A stretch of 44,369 nucleotides of DNA, taken from positions 1 to 44,369 of the IMG/VR virus record IMGVR_UViG_3300047443_000093. One strand, given 5' to 3'. A program made the translations under genes and the position numbers. Source of the stretch: a virus. Of the stretch, positions 27,728-37,626 are shown in pieces. Positions within the stretch are counted from its first letter, which is position 1, and each line of letters opens with the position of its first letter. Under the pieces are notes generated by a model. It had not been told where the DNA came from. It did no database searches and worked only from the letters and a program-made list of their open reading frames with translations.

Positions 27728-30313
27728 GTGGTTGTTGCGCTGTCTTCATTGCGCGTTGGCGCGGAAGTCGATTCAAGCAAATATACCGCTGGCATGGCGG
27801 AGAAGGTTGCGGCTGATAAGCAGGGCGCTGCGTCGAGCGTCGCGGTTGGCGAAGCCATAACGGCCACTAATATCAAGATCAGCCAGAGCGGGGATATCCT
27901 TACCCGCCTCCGTCGTCAGTATGTCGACGGAGCTGCCAGCGCGCAACGCTTCGAAAACGCGATCACGACACTCGGCAGAGGTATTGAGCGTGGCGCCGTG
28001 CCACTTACCGAGGTCAGTTCGATCCTCGACGGGATCTACAAGAAATACCAGCTGACAGCCGACGCTGCCTCCTTGATGGAGCGCGGTCAGGTTGAACTGG
28101 CGCAGGCCGTCGAGAGCGCAAACGCCAAGCTCAAGCAGCAGAACAGCATTGTTCCTGCCAACCAGAACGGCAAATCGGCAAGTCGTTTCGATACGTCCAA
28201 CATCGCCTACCAGTTCCAGGACATTTTCTCCACGGCGGCGCTCGGCATGGACCCCAAGACCATTGCTTTGCAGCAGGGGCCGCAGCTCGCCTCCGTCTTC
28301 ACCGCAATGGGTAGCGGGCGCGAGGTTGTTACTGGCCTCGCCGGTGCTTTTATGTCGCTGGTTAGCCCCGTCTCCCTGATTACGATCGGCCTCACAGGCG
28401 CGGCGGCCGCAGCCATTCAATATTTTACTGCGACCAAAAGCGATTCCGACAAATCGGCCGAAGCGCTGAAAAACCATTCTGCCTTGATCGCTCGGATCAA
28501 GGAGGCATGGCCGCAGGCGGCTGAAGGGCTGCGCGAGTACTCGGCCGAGAGCAAGACGATCCTGACGCAGAACATCAAGGATTCGGTCGAGCTGTACAAA
28601 AAGGCGATCGTTGATGCGTCGAATGCGGCAGCCAGCAACCTTTCTGGCGTCACAAGGCGATCGCGAGCGAGTGGCGATCCGGTTGTCGAGCAGCTGACGC
28701 AGGCATCCAAGGAGCTGATGAATGGCGTGAAGGCCGGTAACCCAGATTTGAAAGTGTTCGTCGAGCGCCTGATTGATATCGAAAATCAGAAGGGCACGCC
28801 GGCAAACCTGAAGGAGATCATCAAGGCGACACGTGAGGCGGCGGCCTCTGGCATCGAGGCACAGGGTAAACTCTCCCCCCTAATCGACACGATCCATGGT
28901 GTCGGGTCGGCTGCGGCGGCAGAAGCAAAGCGGATCGACGCATTCACTAAGGCGCTAAATGAACTTGCTGGTGCCGCTCCCACACCGCTCACTGAAAGCG
29001 AAAAGCTTCAGAACCTGTATGACACGGCCGTGAATCGCGCGACCACGCGCGAACAGAAGGATGATGCTTACAGTTCATTCTATGCGGCTCAGAAGCGTCT
29101 GTCCGACCAGAACCCACTTGTCATGAATTCCGATGGTCGCATGACGACCGTTCCTACGCCGGAAAACAGGCCTCTTGTCGAGTTGGAAGGCCTACCCGGC
29201 GCTGACAAGCTAGCGAAGTCCGCGCAGACCGCCCGGAATGCCTACCGCGATGTGATCAAGAATGCGAACGATCGCATCCAGCAGATGCAGCTGGAAACGC
29301 AGACCGCAGGCTTGACCGGTATCGCCGCCGAGACGCTGAGCTTCAAGTTGAAGCTCCTGCAGGATGCGACCGACAAGGGCCGCACCGTCACGGCGGCGCA
29401 GCGCGTGGAAATCGAGAAGCTTGCGGATGCCTATAGGGCTGCGGCGACCGCCGCCTCCGTCGCCAAGCTGCAACAGGACATTGCATTCCAGCAAAGGCAG
29501 CTCGGCCGCTCCTCGCTGGATCAGACGGTCGCATCCACCCTGCAGCAATACGGCCTGCCGGAGGATCTCAACTCGACTTACGCGCAGCTGATCCGCTCCA
29601 ACGAACAGTTGAAGACGGCGCGCGACCTGGCCGGCGACTTCGCGTCAACGCTGGCAAATGGCCTGCGGCAGGGGGAAGGCCTCTGGCAATCCCTCGGGGA
29701 CGCTGCAACGAGTGTCCTGACGAAGATTTCCGACATGCTGCTCAACGATGTGTTGAACGCCTTATTCAAGGTCAACACCGCTGGCGCATCGAGCGGCGGT
29801 GGTCTTCTGTCTGGTCTGGGGAGTCTTCTGGGTCTAGGTGGGGGATCGTCCGCATCCAGTTCCAGTTCGTTCAATTGGGGCCTGAGCGGCGATTTCGATA
29901 CGGCGATGGCGAGCGGCGGGGCCTTCAGCGGCGGCGTGCGTGCCTTTGCTGGCGGCGGCATCTTCAGCAACAGCATTGTGTCGCGTCCGACGCTGTTCCC
30001 CTTTGCCAATGGAACCGGCCTCATGGGCGAGGCAGGACCGGAGGCGATCATGCCGCTGAAGCGCGATGGCTCGGGAAGGCTCGGCGTCAGCGCTGCGGCT
30101 GGTAATGACAATCGTTCGTCGAGCAGTTCGGGTGCAGGCGGCCTGCATGTGTCCGTGGGCGTTTCCTTCGACCAGGACGAAGGCTTTCGCGCCTATGTGA
30201 AGGATGTTGCGCAAACTGAGGCGGGATCTGCCGTCAACACTGGCATCATGCAATACGACGATCAGATGCCGGATCGCGTTGCGCAGATCAATCTCCACCC
30301 GAGGCGCCGATGA
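27728..30313 (+). CDS. tape measure protein
   Basis: An 861-aa, mostly helical protein that sets tail length. Long Ala/Gln/Lys-rich helices run through most of it, with a hydrophobic segment near residues 200-235 (GLAGAFMSLVSPVSLITIGL then TGAAAAAIQYF). The Gly/Ser-rich end carries the family hallmark FANGTGLMGEAGPEAIMPLK. Translation starts at a GTG with AAAGG upstream. The gene is among the longest in the element, as is usual, and follows the chaperones apart from the inserted reverse gene. Confidence 0.94.
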   Translation: MVVALSSLRVGAEVDSSKYTAGMAEKVAADKQGAASSVAVGEAITATNIKISQSGDILTRLRRQYVDGAASAQRFENAITTLGRGIERGAVPLTEVSSILDGIYKKYQLTADAASLMERGQVELAQAVESANAKLKQQNSIVPANQNGKSASRFDTSNIAYQFQDIFSTAALGMDPKTIALQQGPQLASVFTAMGSGREVVTGLAGAFMSLVSPVSLITIGLTGAAAAAIQYFTATKSDSDKSAEALKNHSALIARIKEAWPQAAEGLREYSAESKTILTQNIKDSVELYKKAIVDASNAAASNLSGVTRRSRASGDPVVEQLTQASKELMNGVKAGNPDLKVFVERLIDIENQKGTPANLKEIIKATREAAASGIEAQGKLSPLIDTIHGVGSAAAAEAKRIDAFTKALNELAGAAPTPLTESEKLQNLYDTAVNRATTREQKDDAYSSFYAAQKRLSDQNPLVMNSDGRMTTVPTPENRPLVELEGLPGADKLAKSAQTARNAYRDVIKNANDRIQQMQLETQTAGLTGIAAETLSFKLKLLQDATDKGRTVTAAQRVEIEKLADAYRAAATAASVAKLQQDIAFQQRQLGRSSLDQTVASTLQQYGLPEDLNSTYAQLIRSNEQLKTARDLAGDFASTLANGLRQGEGLWQSLGDAATSVLTKISDMLLNDVLNALFKVNTAGASSGGGLLSGLGSLLGLGGGSSASSSSSFNWGLSGDFDTAMASGGAFSGGVRAFAGGGIFSNSIVSRPTLFPFANGTGLMGEAGPEAIMPLKRDGSGRLGVSAAAGNDNRSSSSSGAGGLHVSVGVSFDQDEGFRAYVKDVAQTEAGSAVNTGIMQYDDQMPDRVAQINLHPRRR

Positions 30314-30975
30314 CCGTCACATATCCCTATGCGCTTTCCGCCTTTGCGGATCTGCTCAAGATCGCCAGTGTCGTTTGGGATGTCCAGCGAAACGACGAGC
30401 TGAGCGGATCCGGCGACGGGCGCATCTGGCAGGTGGAGCTGGCGCCGCCGCTCTGGACCGGCACGGTGGCGCTCGTACCGATGCTGAACCAGGCCGCAAA
30501 GCAGATCGCCGCCAGGATCCGCAAGCTGCACGGCGCACAGGAAGCGCTGTTTCTCTATGATCCGCTGTCACAATACCCGCAGGCCGATATCGGCGGCGTG
30601 ACGCTCGGTTCCTCGGCCGTCAAGGTCGCCTCTGTCGGCGGCAATTTCGATGCGCTGTCGCTGAAAGGCTTGCCGCCAAACTACGCTTTGACGGTCGGCG
30701 ACAAGATGCAGATCGCCTATGGCTCCAATCCGACCCGCTACGCCTTCCTTGAAGTGTCGGAAACGGTTGTTGCGAATGGTAGTGGCGTCACGGCGGTATT
30801 CGGGGTGTTTCCGTTCGTGCCGACAGGCATCGCCGCCGATCTGTCGGTGACGCTGATCAAGCCGGCCTGCAAATGCATCATCGTTCCCGGTAGCGCCAAT
30901 CCCGGCACGGCGGGCGGCAGCAGTGGCGGCGGCGTTACCTCGGGCCTGACCTTCAAGGTTATTCAGAAGAAGTAG
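30310..30975 (+). CDS. distal tail protein, DUF2460-position
   Basis: A 221-aa beta-rich protein with a Gly/Ser-rich C-terminal linker (GTAGGSSGGGVTSG). It contains WDVQRNDELSGSGDGRIWQV and KLHGAQEALFLYDPLSQYPQ, the latter reminiscent of distal tail proteins whose loops join the tube to the hub. It is followed by DUF2163-like, DUF6950-like and gpJ-like genes, a series common in alphaproteobacterial siphoviruses and gene transfer agents. The call is from position and fold type. Confidence 0.6.
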   Translation: MTVTYPYALSAFADLLKIASVVWDVQRNDELSGSGDGRIWQVELAPPLWTGTVALVPMLNQAAKQIAARIRKLHGAQEALFLYDPLSQYPQADIGGVTLGSSAVKVASVGGNFDALSLKGLPPNYALTVGDKMQIAYGSNPTRYAFLEVSETVVANGSGVTAVFGVFPFVPTGIAADLSVTLIKPACKCIIVPGSANPGTAGGSSGGGVTSGLTFKVIQKK

Positions 30976-30976
30976 C

Positions 30977-31600
30977 ATGAAAAACACATCGACCGCATTT
31001 CTCGCGGCGCTGACAGGCGCGCGCGACAGCGCCCTCGTGCCGCGTCAATTCGCCTGGTTCACGGCGAAGGCGCCCGATACCGGTGCTCCGGTGACCCTCG
31101 GCCTTTGGACCGGCGACGAGGACATCAACATCAGCGTCATCTCCGGCGTGACCGGACTGCCAGAGGCTCGCACCTATTTCGGCGCGAACAATCTCACTAT
31201 TGGAGAGATCGCCCGCACGTCGGACCTCACCATCCAGACGGTCACGATCAAGCTCAGCCAGATCGCCACCGCTGCACAGCAGCTGGTCAGGGGCTATGAT
31301 CTGCGCCTGGCTCAAGTCGAGATCCATGACATGGCGTTCAGTACGGTCTCACGCCAGCCGGTATCGGCGCCGGAGATCTCCTTCCTCGGCCTGGTCGACG
31401 ATGCGCCGATCAAGACGCCATCGGTCGGACAGGACGGCGATATCACCATTAGCTGCGTCTCGGCCGCGATCTCGATGCTGGAGCGTCCGAATACGGTCAA
31501 GAGCAGCTATGAGGGCCAGAAGCGCCGTAACGGCGACGAGTGGGGCCTTTATTCCAGCACGATCGCAACATGGACCATACCTTGGGGGCAAAAGGGATGA
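30977..31600 (+). CDS. tail hub protein, DUF2163-like
   Basis: A 207-aa protein. Strand-rich patterns ITISxVxxTGxP-like (NISVISGVTGLPEARTYFGA), a DLTIQTVTIKLSQI segment and a C-terminal SCVSAAISMLERPN match the N-terminal type of DUF2163 hub proteins. These form the baseplate hub of rhodobacterial gene transfer agents and related phages. It overlaps the DUF6950-like gene by four bases. Confidence 0.7.
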   Translation: MKNTSTAFLAALTGARDSALVPRQFAWFTAKAPDTGAPVTLGLWTGDEDINISVISGVTGLPEARTYFGANNLTIGEIARTSDLTIQTVTIKLSQIATAAQQLVRGYDLRLAQVEIHDMAFSTVSRQPVSAPEISFLGLVDDAPIKTPSVGQDGDITISCVSAAISMLERPNTVKSSYEGQKRRNGDEWGLYSSTIATWTIPWGQKG

Positions 31601-32022
31601 GCGAGCTTGTTCGCTTGCAGGATTGGCGTGCTCGCTTCGTCGCCGAGGTGGATCGCCTGAAGCATACGCCCTTTGCGTGGGGCGAGCATGATTGCGGTCC
31701 TGGCCTTGCCGGCAACCTGGTGCTGGCGATCACCGGAGTCGACTGCGCGGCTCAATGGCGCGGCACCTATGCGAGCGCGGCAGAGGCTCTGACCCTCATG
31801 AAGCAGGCCGGTTTCGGGAATCTTGCCGACATGGTGGCCGTGATGCTTCCGGAGATCCATCCGAGTGAAGCGCGCATCGGTGATATCGCTGCGATCGAGA
31901 TCGATACGCCGTTCGGCTATGCGCTCGGCGTCGTCAATGGCGAGCGCATCTTCGTTCTGCGTGAAGATGGCATGGGAACCGTCGACCTGCTCGACGCCAA
32001 ACGAGCCTTTCGGGTCGGCTGA
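31597..32022 (+). CDS. DUF6950-like tail protein (NlpC/P60 slot)
   Basis: A 141-aa protein with RLQDWRARFVAEVDRL, then FAWGEHDCGPGLAGNLVLAI, RGTYASAAEALTLMKQAG and IGDIAAIEI. The HDC motif near residue 35 and the overall length fit DUF6950. In related phages this slot is held by NlpC/P60-type peptidases that help DNA entry, and the conserved Cys in HDC may be the remnant or variant nucleophile. Peptidase activity is uncertain. Confidence 0.75.
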   Translation: MSELVRLQDWRARFVAEVDRLKHTPFAWGEHDCGPGLAGNLVLAITGVDCAAQWRGTYASAAEALTLMKQAGFGNLADMVAVMLPEIHPSEARIGDIAAIEIDTPFGYALGVVNGERIFVLREDGMGTVDLLDAKRAFRVG

Positions 32023-32025
32023 CAC

Positions 32026-35000
32026 ATGAAAATCCTCTTCATTCTGCTTAACGCGATCTCCGTATGGCTGATGGCGGACCCGGCGCTTGCCGATCCGATC
32101 ACGGCCGCGATCGGCGTCATCGCGAAGTTTGCCCTTGGCAGTGTCATCGGCAAGTTGCTCGTCGGCGTTGCCATCAACTTCGGCGTCTCGCTGATCGCCA
32201 AGGCGATACAGAAGAAGTCCAGCGCCTCGCAGACGCAGACCGGCGTCAAGGTGCAGGTAACCATGGGCGACGACCAGCCCATGTCCATCATCCTCGGCAA
32301 CTATGCGACGGCCGGGCGGCGCAAGTATATCGGCACATGGGGCGACGACGGCAAGACGCCGAATGCCTATCTCACCGATGTCATCGAGCTTGGAAACCTG
32401 CCGGCGTCAGCCCTTAACGGTCTTTGGGCTGACGACCGCAAATGCACCATCCTGTGGGCTGAACCGGCCGCCGATGGTCGCGGCTATCCTGTCTCAGAAT
32501 ACCGGAAGAGCGGCAAGGATTACCTCTGGATCAAGTTCGTCGACGGCACGCAGACGACCGCGGATGCCTTCGTGCGCGCAAAGTTCGGCGACAATGCCGA
32601 TCGGCCATTCAAGTCGACGATGATCGGCTACGGTTGCCCCTATGCCGTGGTGACGGCGCGCTACAATACCGATCTGTTCTCAGGCCTGCCGAACTGGTTG
32701 TTCGAGGTTGGCTCGATCAAGCTCTATGATGTCCGGAAGGACAGCACGAACGGCGGCTCCGGCTCGCACCGCTGGAACACGCCTTCGACATGGGAGCCGT
32801 CGCTCAACCCCGTCGTCATGATCTACAGCATCGTGCGCGGCATCTACTATGGCAGCGATTGGCTTTATGGCGGCCAGAACCTCGCCGCTTTCAGCCTGCC
32901 TTCGTCGAGCTTCATCGCCGGTGCCAACGCCTGCGATATCGCTGTCTCGCTCAGTGGCGGCGGCATGGAGCCATCCTATCGGGCCGGCTTTGAGGCGCAT
33001 TGCGATCAGACGCCGCTCGATACGATCAACGAGCTGCTCAAGGTGGCGAATGCCCGCATGGCCGAGGTCGGCGGCATCTTCAAGATCCTCGTCGGCGTCC
33101 CCGGCGCTGCCGTCTATTCCTTCTCCGATGACGACGTGATTGTCACGCAGGAACAGGATTACCAGCCGTTTCCGCAGTTGTCCGAAACCTATAATGCGAT
33201 TGAGGCGACCTATCCCGAGCCATCGGAGAAATGGTCGACGAAGGACGCGCCCGGTCGCTACTATCCAGCCCTTGAAGCGGCTGACGGCAATCGGCGCCTG
33301 CCGGTTCAGATCGAGCTGCCGGCATCGCCCTACGCCAATCAGGTGCAGCGCGTCGGCCAGGCGATGATATTGGACTATCGCCGTTTCCGGACACATCAGA
33401 TCTATCTGCCGCCAGATGCCTATCCTCTGGAGCCAAATGATTGCATCTCGTGGACGTCGAACCGCAATGGCTACACGAACAAGAAGTTCCTCGTCGTCAA
33501 AGCCGTTCCGCAGCGCAACTTTCTCGTCCTGGTCACGCTGAAGGAAATCGATCCGTCCGATTACGACTGGAATCCGAGCCAGCAGCTGCCGACCGCGACG
33601 GGTTGGGTCGGCCCGATCACGCCGCCTCCGCAGCCTATGTATGGATGGACAGTCGAGCCGGCGACGATCAACGACAGCGCAGGCGTGCCGTGGCGCCCAT
33701 CGATCAAGATCAGCTGCGCGCCGGATCAGGACGATGTCGATCGCGTCTGGACGCAGGTTCGCCTCGCGGCAACCGGAGACATCATCTTCGACAGCGACTC
33801 GACGCGTTACGGTTCGCCCTATAGCTGGGTCATCAATGCCAATTTCAAGGGCAGCACAAATTACGAGGCGCGCGGTAGGTTCATCCCCTCGGGAACGCGG
33901 GTGACGAACTGGTCGGACTGGTTGCCGGTGACCACGCCGAATGTCGTCGTCACGGATCTGTTGGTCGACCTCCAGCACGTCAAGAATGACATTCTCGATC
34001 AGTTCAAGTGGCTGCAGCGGGAGTTGTTGGACGTGCGCCCGCTCGTCGAGCAGCTGCTGATCAATACGCAGTTCTCTGGTGCGGTCCTGAACGAAGCGCA
34101 GCGCAGCCTGGTCGCCTCGGTCGGGCAGAGCAACGCCACCTTCACGGAGAATATTCAGGTGGTCGCCGATGCGGCCAATGCGGCGGCAAGCCAGGTTGTT
34201 ACGCTGACGGCCACCGTCGCCGATAACAAGGCATCGGCGGATACGCAGATTGCTGCCGTCTCCGACGTTGCCAGCGCTGCCGCCGCACAGGCGACGACGC
34301 TAACAGCAACCGTAGGCGATCTCTCGGCGCAGGGGTTGGTGAAGTTCTCGGTCGCAGCCGATCAGACCGGCGTCAATGCGCGCTTCTCAATCGCGCTTAG
34401 AACCTCCGTGGGGGCCAACTATGTCGAGAGCGGCATGTTCCTCGAAATCTACACTGTCGGCGGCATTCAGAAGTCTCGCTTCTCGGTCATGGCCGATCAG
34501 TTCAGCGTACTCAATCCCGACAGCATCGGCACGTCCTTCCTGCCGCTGGTATTTCAGGGCGGCGTACTGAAGCTACAGAACGTCAAGGTTGAATGGGCCG
34601 ATATCGTCAATGCGGTGATCGGCTGGGCGCAGATCCAGACGGCGGTCGTTAATAATTTCGTCGCGACGACCGCGAATATCGGCTCTCTGGTCGTCGGTAC
34701 CTCCAATCTCGGTTACGACTCGATCGCGGCATCGGCATCCAACAACAGAACCGGAACAACTCCGCCAGGCAACGAAAGCGTTGTCGGCGCGACCTGGGTG
34801 ATCAACAACCCGAACCCGACCGCCGTTATGACGGCCTACAAAATTACATTCACGGTGCAGGGCTCACCAAGCGGGGGCAGCATTCGCGTCCGCCTGGTCA
34901 ACGATACGACAAGCCAAGAAATCGCTGGCCTGACCATTAACGTCCCGACCAGCGGCAGCTCCACGCAGACCGTTGACAGCATGACCATCGAGGGCAGGCC

Positions 35001-35094
35001 AGGCGCGGCGGGAAACTATCAATACTCCATTCGCGGCCAGGCTGGCGCGCAGAACATCACCGCGACGATCCAGCAGCTCTGGTGGAAACGGTAA
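32026..35094 (+). CDS. tail tip / host-specificity protein (gpJ-like)
   Basis: A 1022-aa protein, the longest in the window. It starts with hydrophobic segments (residues 3-60), followed by a hub region with repeated strand motifs. A fibronectin-like region lies around residues 530-645 (PSIKISCAPDQDDVDRVWTQ). Coiled-coil stretches (about 650-765) precede a DUF1983-like section (VKFSVAADQTGVNARFSIAL then ADQFSVLNPDSI), and the C-terminal beta domain probably contacts the receptor. It forms the tail tip that determines host range. Confidence 0.9.
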   Translation: MKILFILLNAISVWLMADPALADPITAAIGVIAKFALGSVIGKLLVGVAINFGVSLIAKAIQKKSSASQTQTGVKVQVTMGDDQPMSIILGNYATAGRRKYIGTWGDDGKTPNAYLTDVIELGNLPASALNGLWADDRKCTILWAEPAADGRGYPVSEYRKSGKDYLWIKFVDGTQTTADAFVRAKFGDNADRPFKSTMIGYGCPYAVVTARYNTDLFSGLPNWLFEVGSIKLYDVRKDSTNGGSGSHRWNTPSTWEPSLNPVVMIYSIVRGIYYGSDWLYGGQNLAAFSLPSSSFIAGANACDIAVSLSGGGMEPSYRAGFEAHCDQTPLDTINELLKVANARMAEVGGIFKILVGVPGAAVYSFSDDDVIVTQEQDYQPFPQLSETYNAIEATYPEPSEKWSTKDAPGRYYPALEAADGNRRLPVQIELPASPYANQVQRVGQAMILDYRRFRTHQIYLPPDAYPLEPNDCISWTSNRNGYTNKKFLVVKAVPQRNFLVLVTLKEIDPSDYDWNPSQQLPTATGWVGPITPPPQPMYGWTVEPATINDSAGVPWRPSIKISCAPDQDDVDRVWTQVRLAATGDIIFDSDSTRYGSPYSWVINANFKGSTNYEARGRFIPSGTRVTNWSDWLPVTTPNVVVTDLLVDLQHVKNDILDQFKWLQRELLDVRPLVEQLLINTQFSGAVLNEAQRSLVASVGQSNATFTENIQVVADAANAAASQVVTLTATVADNKASADTQIAAVSDVASAAAAQATTLTATVGDLSAQGLVKFSVAADQTGVNARFSIALRTSVGANYVESGMFLEIYTVGGIQKSRFSVMADQFSVLNPDSIGTSFLPLVFQGGVLKLQNVKVEWADIVNAVIGWAQIQTAVVNNFVATTANIGSLVVGTSNLGYDSIAASASNNRTGTTPPGNESVVGATWVINNPNPTAVMTAYKITFTVQGSPSGGSIRVRLVNDTTSQEIAGLTINVPTSGSSTQTVDSMTIEGRPGAAGNYQYSIRGQAGAQNITATIQQLWWKR

Positions 35095-35106
35095 GGGCAA
35101 GATCTT

Positions 35107-36267
35107 ATGACGACACCTTATACGACAGGCACTATCGCCCTCACCAATGGCTCTGCCGTTGTGACGGGAACCGGCACGGCATGGGCGACTGCTCTGATTG
35201 CAGGCGGCATCATCTATGCCGAGGCGGCGGGCGGCAATGCCATGCCCATCCTGACCGTCGACAGCGATACCCAGATCACGGCGGCCACAAAATGGAAGGG
35301 GGCGACCGGCAGCTATGCTTACGCCCTCGTCATCGACACGGCCTATGATCGCCAGGTGCTTGCGAATGCGACGGCGTTGGCGCAGATCCTCCAGGCACTG
35401 CAAAAGCCATCGATCTCGGCGCTTTCTGCCCTGACGCCGGCCGTGGACAGAGTTCCTTATTTCACTGGATCAAACACGGCGGCGCTCGCCACATTGACCA
35501 CCTTCGCGCGCACTATGCTCGATGATGCGGATGCGAGCACTGCGCTTTCGACGCTTGGTGTATCGACCTTCATCAAGGGCCTGCTCGACGATGCGGATGC
35601 CAGTGCGGCTCTAAGCACGCTGGGCGTGTCGACTTACGCCAAGACGTTGCTGGATGATGCCAGCGCTAGCGCCGCCCTTTCCACTCTTGGTGTCTCTGAC
35701 TTCATCAAAACTCTGCTCGATGATGCGGATGCGGCCACAGCACGGGCTACGCTCAATACCGCATGGGAGCCGATTGGTAACGAAGTGAACTTAGCGGGAT
35801 TGTCTTCTGCGGCCTTTCTGTTGTCGACTAACTACAAAGCATTCAAGCTGCTTCTCTATCAGCTTACGCCCACCGCCTCTATTCTAACCACGGCAAGAAC
35901 TTCTGTGGATGGTGGTGCTAGTTACGCGGTTGGAGCGAGCGACTATTCATATGTGATCGTCAGCGCCATTGGCTCCACAACCACTCCGCAGACGGGACAG
36001 GCGTCTACCTCGAATCTTATATTTACCGGCACTCTTTCCGCCGCTAACGGTCGTGTGGCTGCTGAAATCACGATCGATCCGGGTAGCAGCTCGCAGTATC
36101 CATCATTTATTGGAAAATCTTGCGGTGTTTCCAGCGGCGGTGACTTGCGTATGTTCGATTTCGTGACGCGCCGAGAGGCTACAGCGAGGATTAACGCATT
36201 TGCATTGTTCACAACCAGCGGCACATGGGCGGCGGGATATGCGCGGCTTATGGGGATGAGGAGCTAG
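35107..36267 (+). CDS. tail fibre protein with 22-residue repeats
   Basis: A 386-aa protein. An N-terminal attachment-like domain (residues 1-90, SAVVTGTGTAWATALIAGGI) is followed by three full and one partial copies of a 22-residue unit (LLDDADASAALSTLGVSTYA type, residues 136-219). The C-terminal globular domain (220-386) is beta-rich and is the probable receptor-binding part. The next gene is a fibre assembly chaperone, which supports the call. Confidence 0.85.
   Translation: MTTPYTTGTIALTNGSAVVTGTGTAWATALIAGGIIYAEAAGGNAMPILTVDSDTQITAATKWKGATGSYAYALVIDTAYDRQVLANATALAQILQALQKPSISALSALTPAVDRVPYFTGSNTAALATLTTFARTMLDDADASTALSTLGVSTFIKGLLDDADASAALSTLGVSTYAKTLLDDASASAALSTLGVSDFIKTLLDDADAATARATLNTAWEPIGNEVNLAGLSSAAFLLSTNYKAFKLLLYQLTPTASILTTARTSVDGGASYAVGASDYSYVIVSAIGSTTTPQTGQASTSNLIFTGTLSAANGRVAAEITIDPGSSSQYPSFIGKSCGVSSGGDLRMFDFVTRREATARINAFALFTTSGTWAAGYARLMGMRS
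35512..35763 (+). repeat. tandem 66-bp coding repeats in fibre gene
   Basis: Three full units and one partial unit of 66 bp encode the (T/G)(L/M)LDDADAS-type repeat. The DNA copies are similar but not identical. Such arrays can change copy number by slippage and alter shaft length. Confidence 0.8.
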
Positions 36268-36270
36268 AGC

Positions 36271-36642
36271 ATGACCAAAATCATGACCGTGGGTGGCGAC
36301 GTTGTAGACATCTCGGATGATGAGCTTGTGGCGATGGGGCTGGGCCAAACCGGAGAGCCAATTCCTGTCCTCACTGACTACACCAGCTCCGTCGCGGCGA
36401 TGATGGACGCCAAGGCCATCGATCGGCGGTATGAAAGCGCACTTTCGCTCGCGACCTACCTCGGCAGTACGAATGCGCAATGGGCAGCGGAGGCGCAGGC
36501 CTTTGTTGCTTGGCGCGATCAGGTCTGGGGCTACTGCTACGCCGAGCTGGACAAGGTGCAGAACGGCGAACGCGAGCAGCCGAGCGTCAGCGATTTTCTG
36601 ACCGAGCTGGAAACACAGTTTCCAATGACCTGGCCGGCATAG
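36271..36642 (+). CDS. tail fibre assembly protein
   Basis: A 123-aa protein. The C-terminal half (YESALSLATYLGSTNAQWAA, then EAQAFVAWRDQVWGYCYAEL) matches the conserved region of tail fibre assembly chaperones, which contain an A-x-x-x-W-R-D-x-V motif. It is directly downstream of the fibre gene, with AGGAGC before its start. Confidence 0.82.
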   Translation: MTKIMTVGGDVVDISDDELVAMGLGQTGEPIPVLTDYTSSVAAMMDAKAIDRRYESALSLATYLGSTNAQWAAEAQAFVAWRDQVWGYCYAELDKVQNGEREQPSVSDFLTELETQFPMTWPA

Positions 36643-36703
36643 CCTCGGCCGAGCTGAACATCAGCCGCATCACAACGGCAGAATCCATCAAAAGGAAAAC
36701 ATT

Positions 36704-37336
36704 ATGGATCGCGCGACATTCTTCGCGGCGGTGCGCACGTCTTTGTTTGGCGGGCGCCTGTCGGATAAACAGTTCAACGGCATGGAAGCTATACTGGCCG
36801 AGTGGGCACCAAAGCCCTTCGATAGCCGCTGGCTCGCTTACATGCTGGCGACGGCCTTTCACGAGACGGACAACACCATGTGCGCCATCTCGGAAAACCT
36901 CAACTATTCGGCGTCCGGGCTGCTCGCCACCTTCCCGAAATACTTCGCGGCCTCACAGGCGGCCGTCTATGCCCGGCAGCCGGAGCGCATTGCGAACCGG
37001 GCCTATGCAAACCGCATGGGCAATGGCAGCGAGGCGAGCGGCGACGGCTGGCGCTATCGTGGGCGCGGCCTGGTGCAGATCACCGGGCAGGACAATTACG
37101 CCAAGTACGGCATTGCCGACGATCCGGACAAGGCGCTCGATCCCATCAAGGCCGTCGACATCCTGTTTGACGGCATGATCAACGGCCGCTTCACCGGCAA
37201 GAAGCTCGCCGATTACTTCAGCGCGACGGTGACCGATTGGGTCGGCGCCCGCAAGATCATCAATGGTACCGATCGCGCTATTGATATCGCCGCCTACGCC
37301 AAGAAGTTCGCGGCTGCAATCGAGGCGGCGCGCTGA
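36704..37336 (+). CDS. endolysin, glycoside hydrolase family 19
   Basis: A 210-aa enzyme that cleaves peptidoglycan glycan strands at lysis. It shows LAYMLATAFHETDNTMCAIS with catalytic Glu54, and GDGWRYRGRGLVQITGQDNY (113-132), both signatures of the chitinase-like GH19 endolysins of Gram-negative phages. No signal peptide or SAR segment is evident, so release through a holin is expected. It overlaps the next gene by one base. Confidence 0.94.
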   Translation: MDRATFFAAVRTSLFGGRLSDKQFNGMEAILAEWAPKPFDSRWLAYMLATAFHETDNTMCAISENLNYSASGLLATFPKYFAASQAAVYARQPERIANRAYANRMGNGSEASGDGWRYRGRGLVQITGQDNYAKYGIADDPDKALDPIKAVDILFDGMINGRFTGKKLADYFSATVTDWVGARKIINGTDRAIDIAAYAKKFAAAIEAAR

Positions 37337-37626
37337 TGGCGAAGAGAAAGCACGGCGAACCCGCCTGGGTGTGGCGGCGGGTGATCATCTTCCCTGTCGT
37401 AGCGTGGGCTTGCTATCAGCTGCACCTCCTCATCAACGCGCCCGACACGAGGGTCAACGAGACGATCGCCTACGGATGGATGATGCTGATCGGCATTCTC
37501 ATCCTCGGCTATACCGGCTTTGCGACCGCGCAGGATGTCATCGCCATCTGGCGCACCGGCCGGGCGCTTCCCTATCGCGATGACAGCGACGGGCCGGCCG
37601 ATCCCTGCAATACGGAGGTGAAGTGA
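37336..37626 (+). CDS. small membrane protein of lysis cassette (holin candidate)
   Basis: A 96-aa protein with two hydrophobic segments (about residues 16-33, VIIFPVVAWACYQLHLLI, and 47-67, AYGWMMLIGILILGYTGFAT), a basic N-terminus and a polar tail. That is the layout of a class II holin. The position between endolysin and spanins supports a lysis role, but the gene at 38395 competes for the holin assignment. Confidence 0.6.
   Translation: MAKRKHGEPAWVWRRVIIFPVVAWACYQLHLLINAPDTRVNETIAYGWMMLIGILILGYTGFATAQDVIAIWRTGRALPYRDDSDGPADPCNTEVK

Noticed and set aside
32680-33978. Long open frame (over 400 codons) on the minus strand inside the tail tip gene
   Set aside because: It is a mirror of the gpJ-like gene in a high-GC genome. 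Its product is Arg-rich, has no domain and is covered on the plus strand by a recognisable tail protein.
35512-35763. CRISPR-like array in the fibre gene
   Set aside because: The repeats are 66-bp in-frame coding units without unique spacers; no array or cas gene was seen anywhere in the window.
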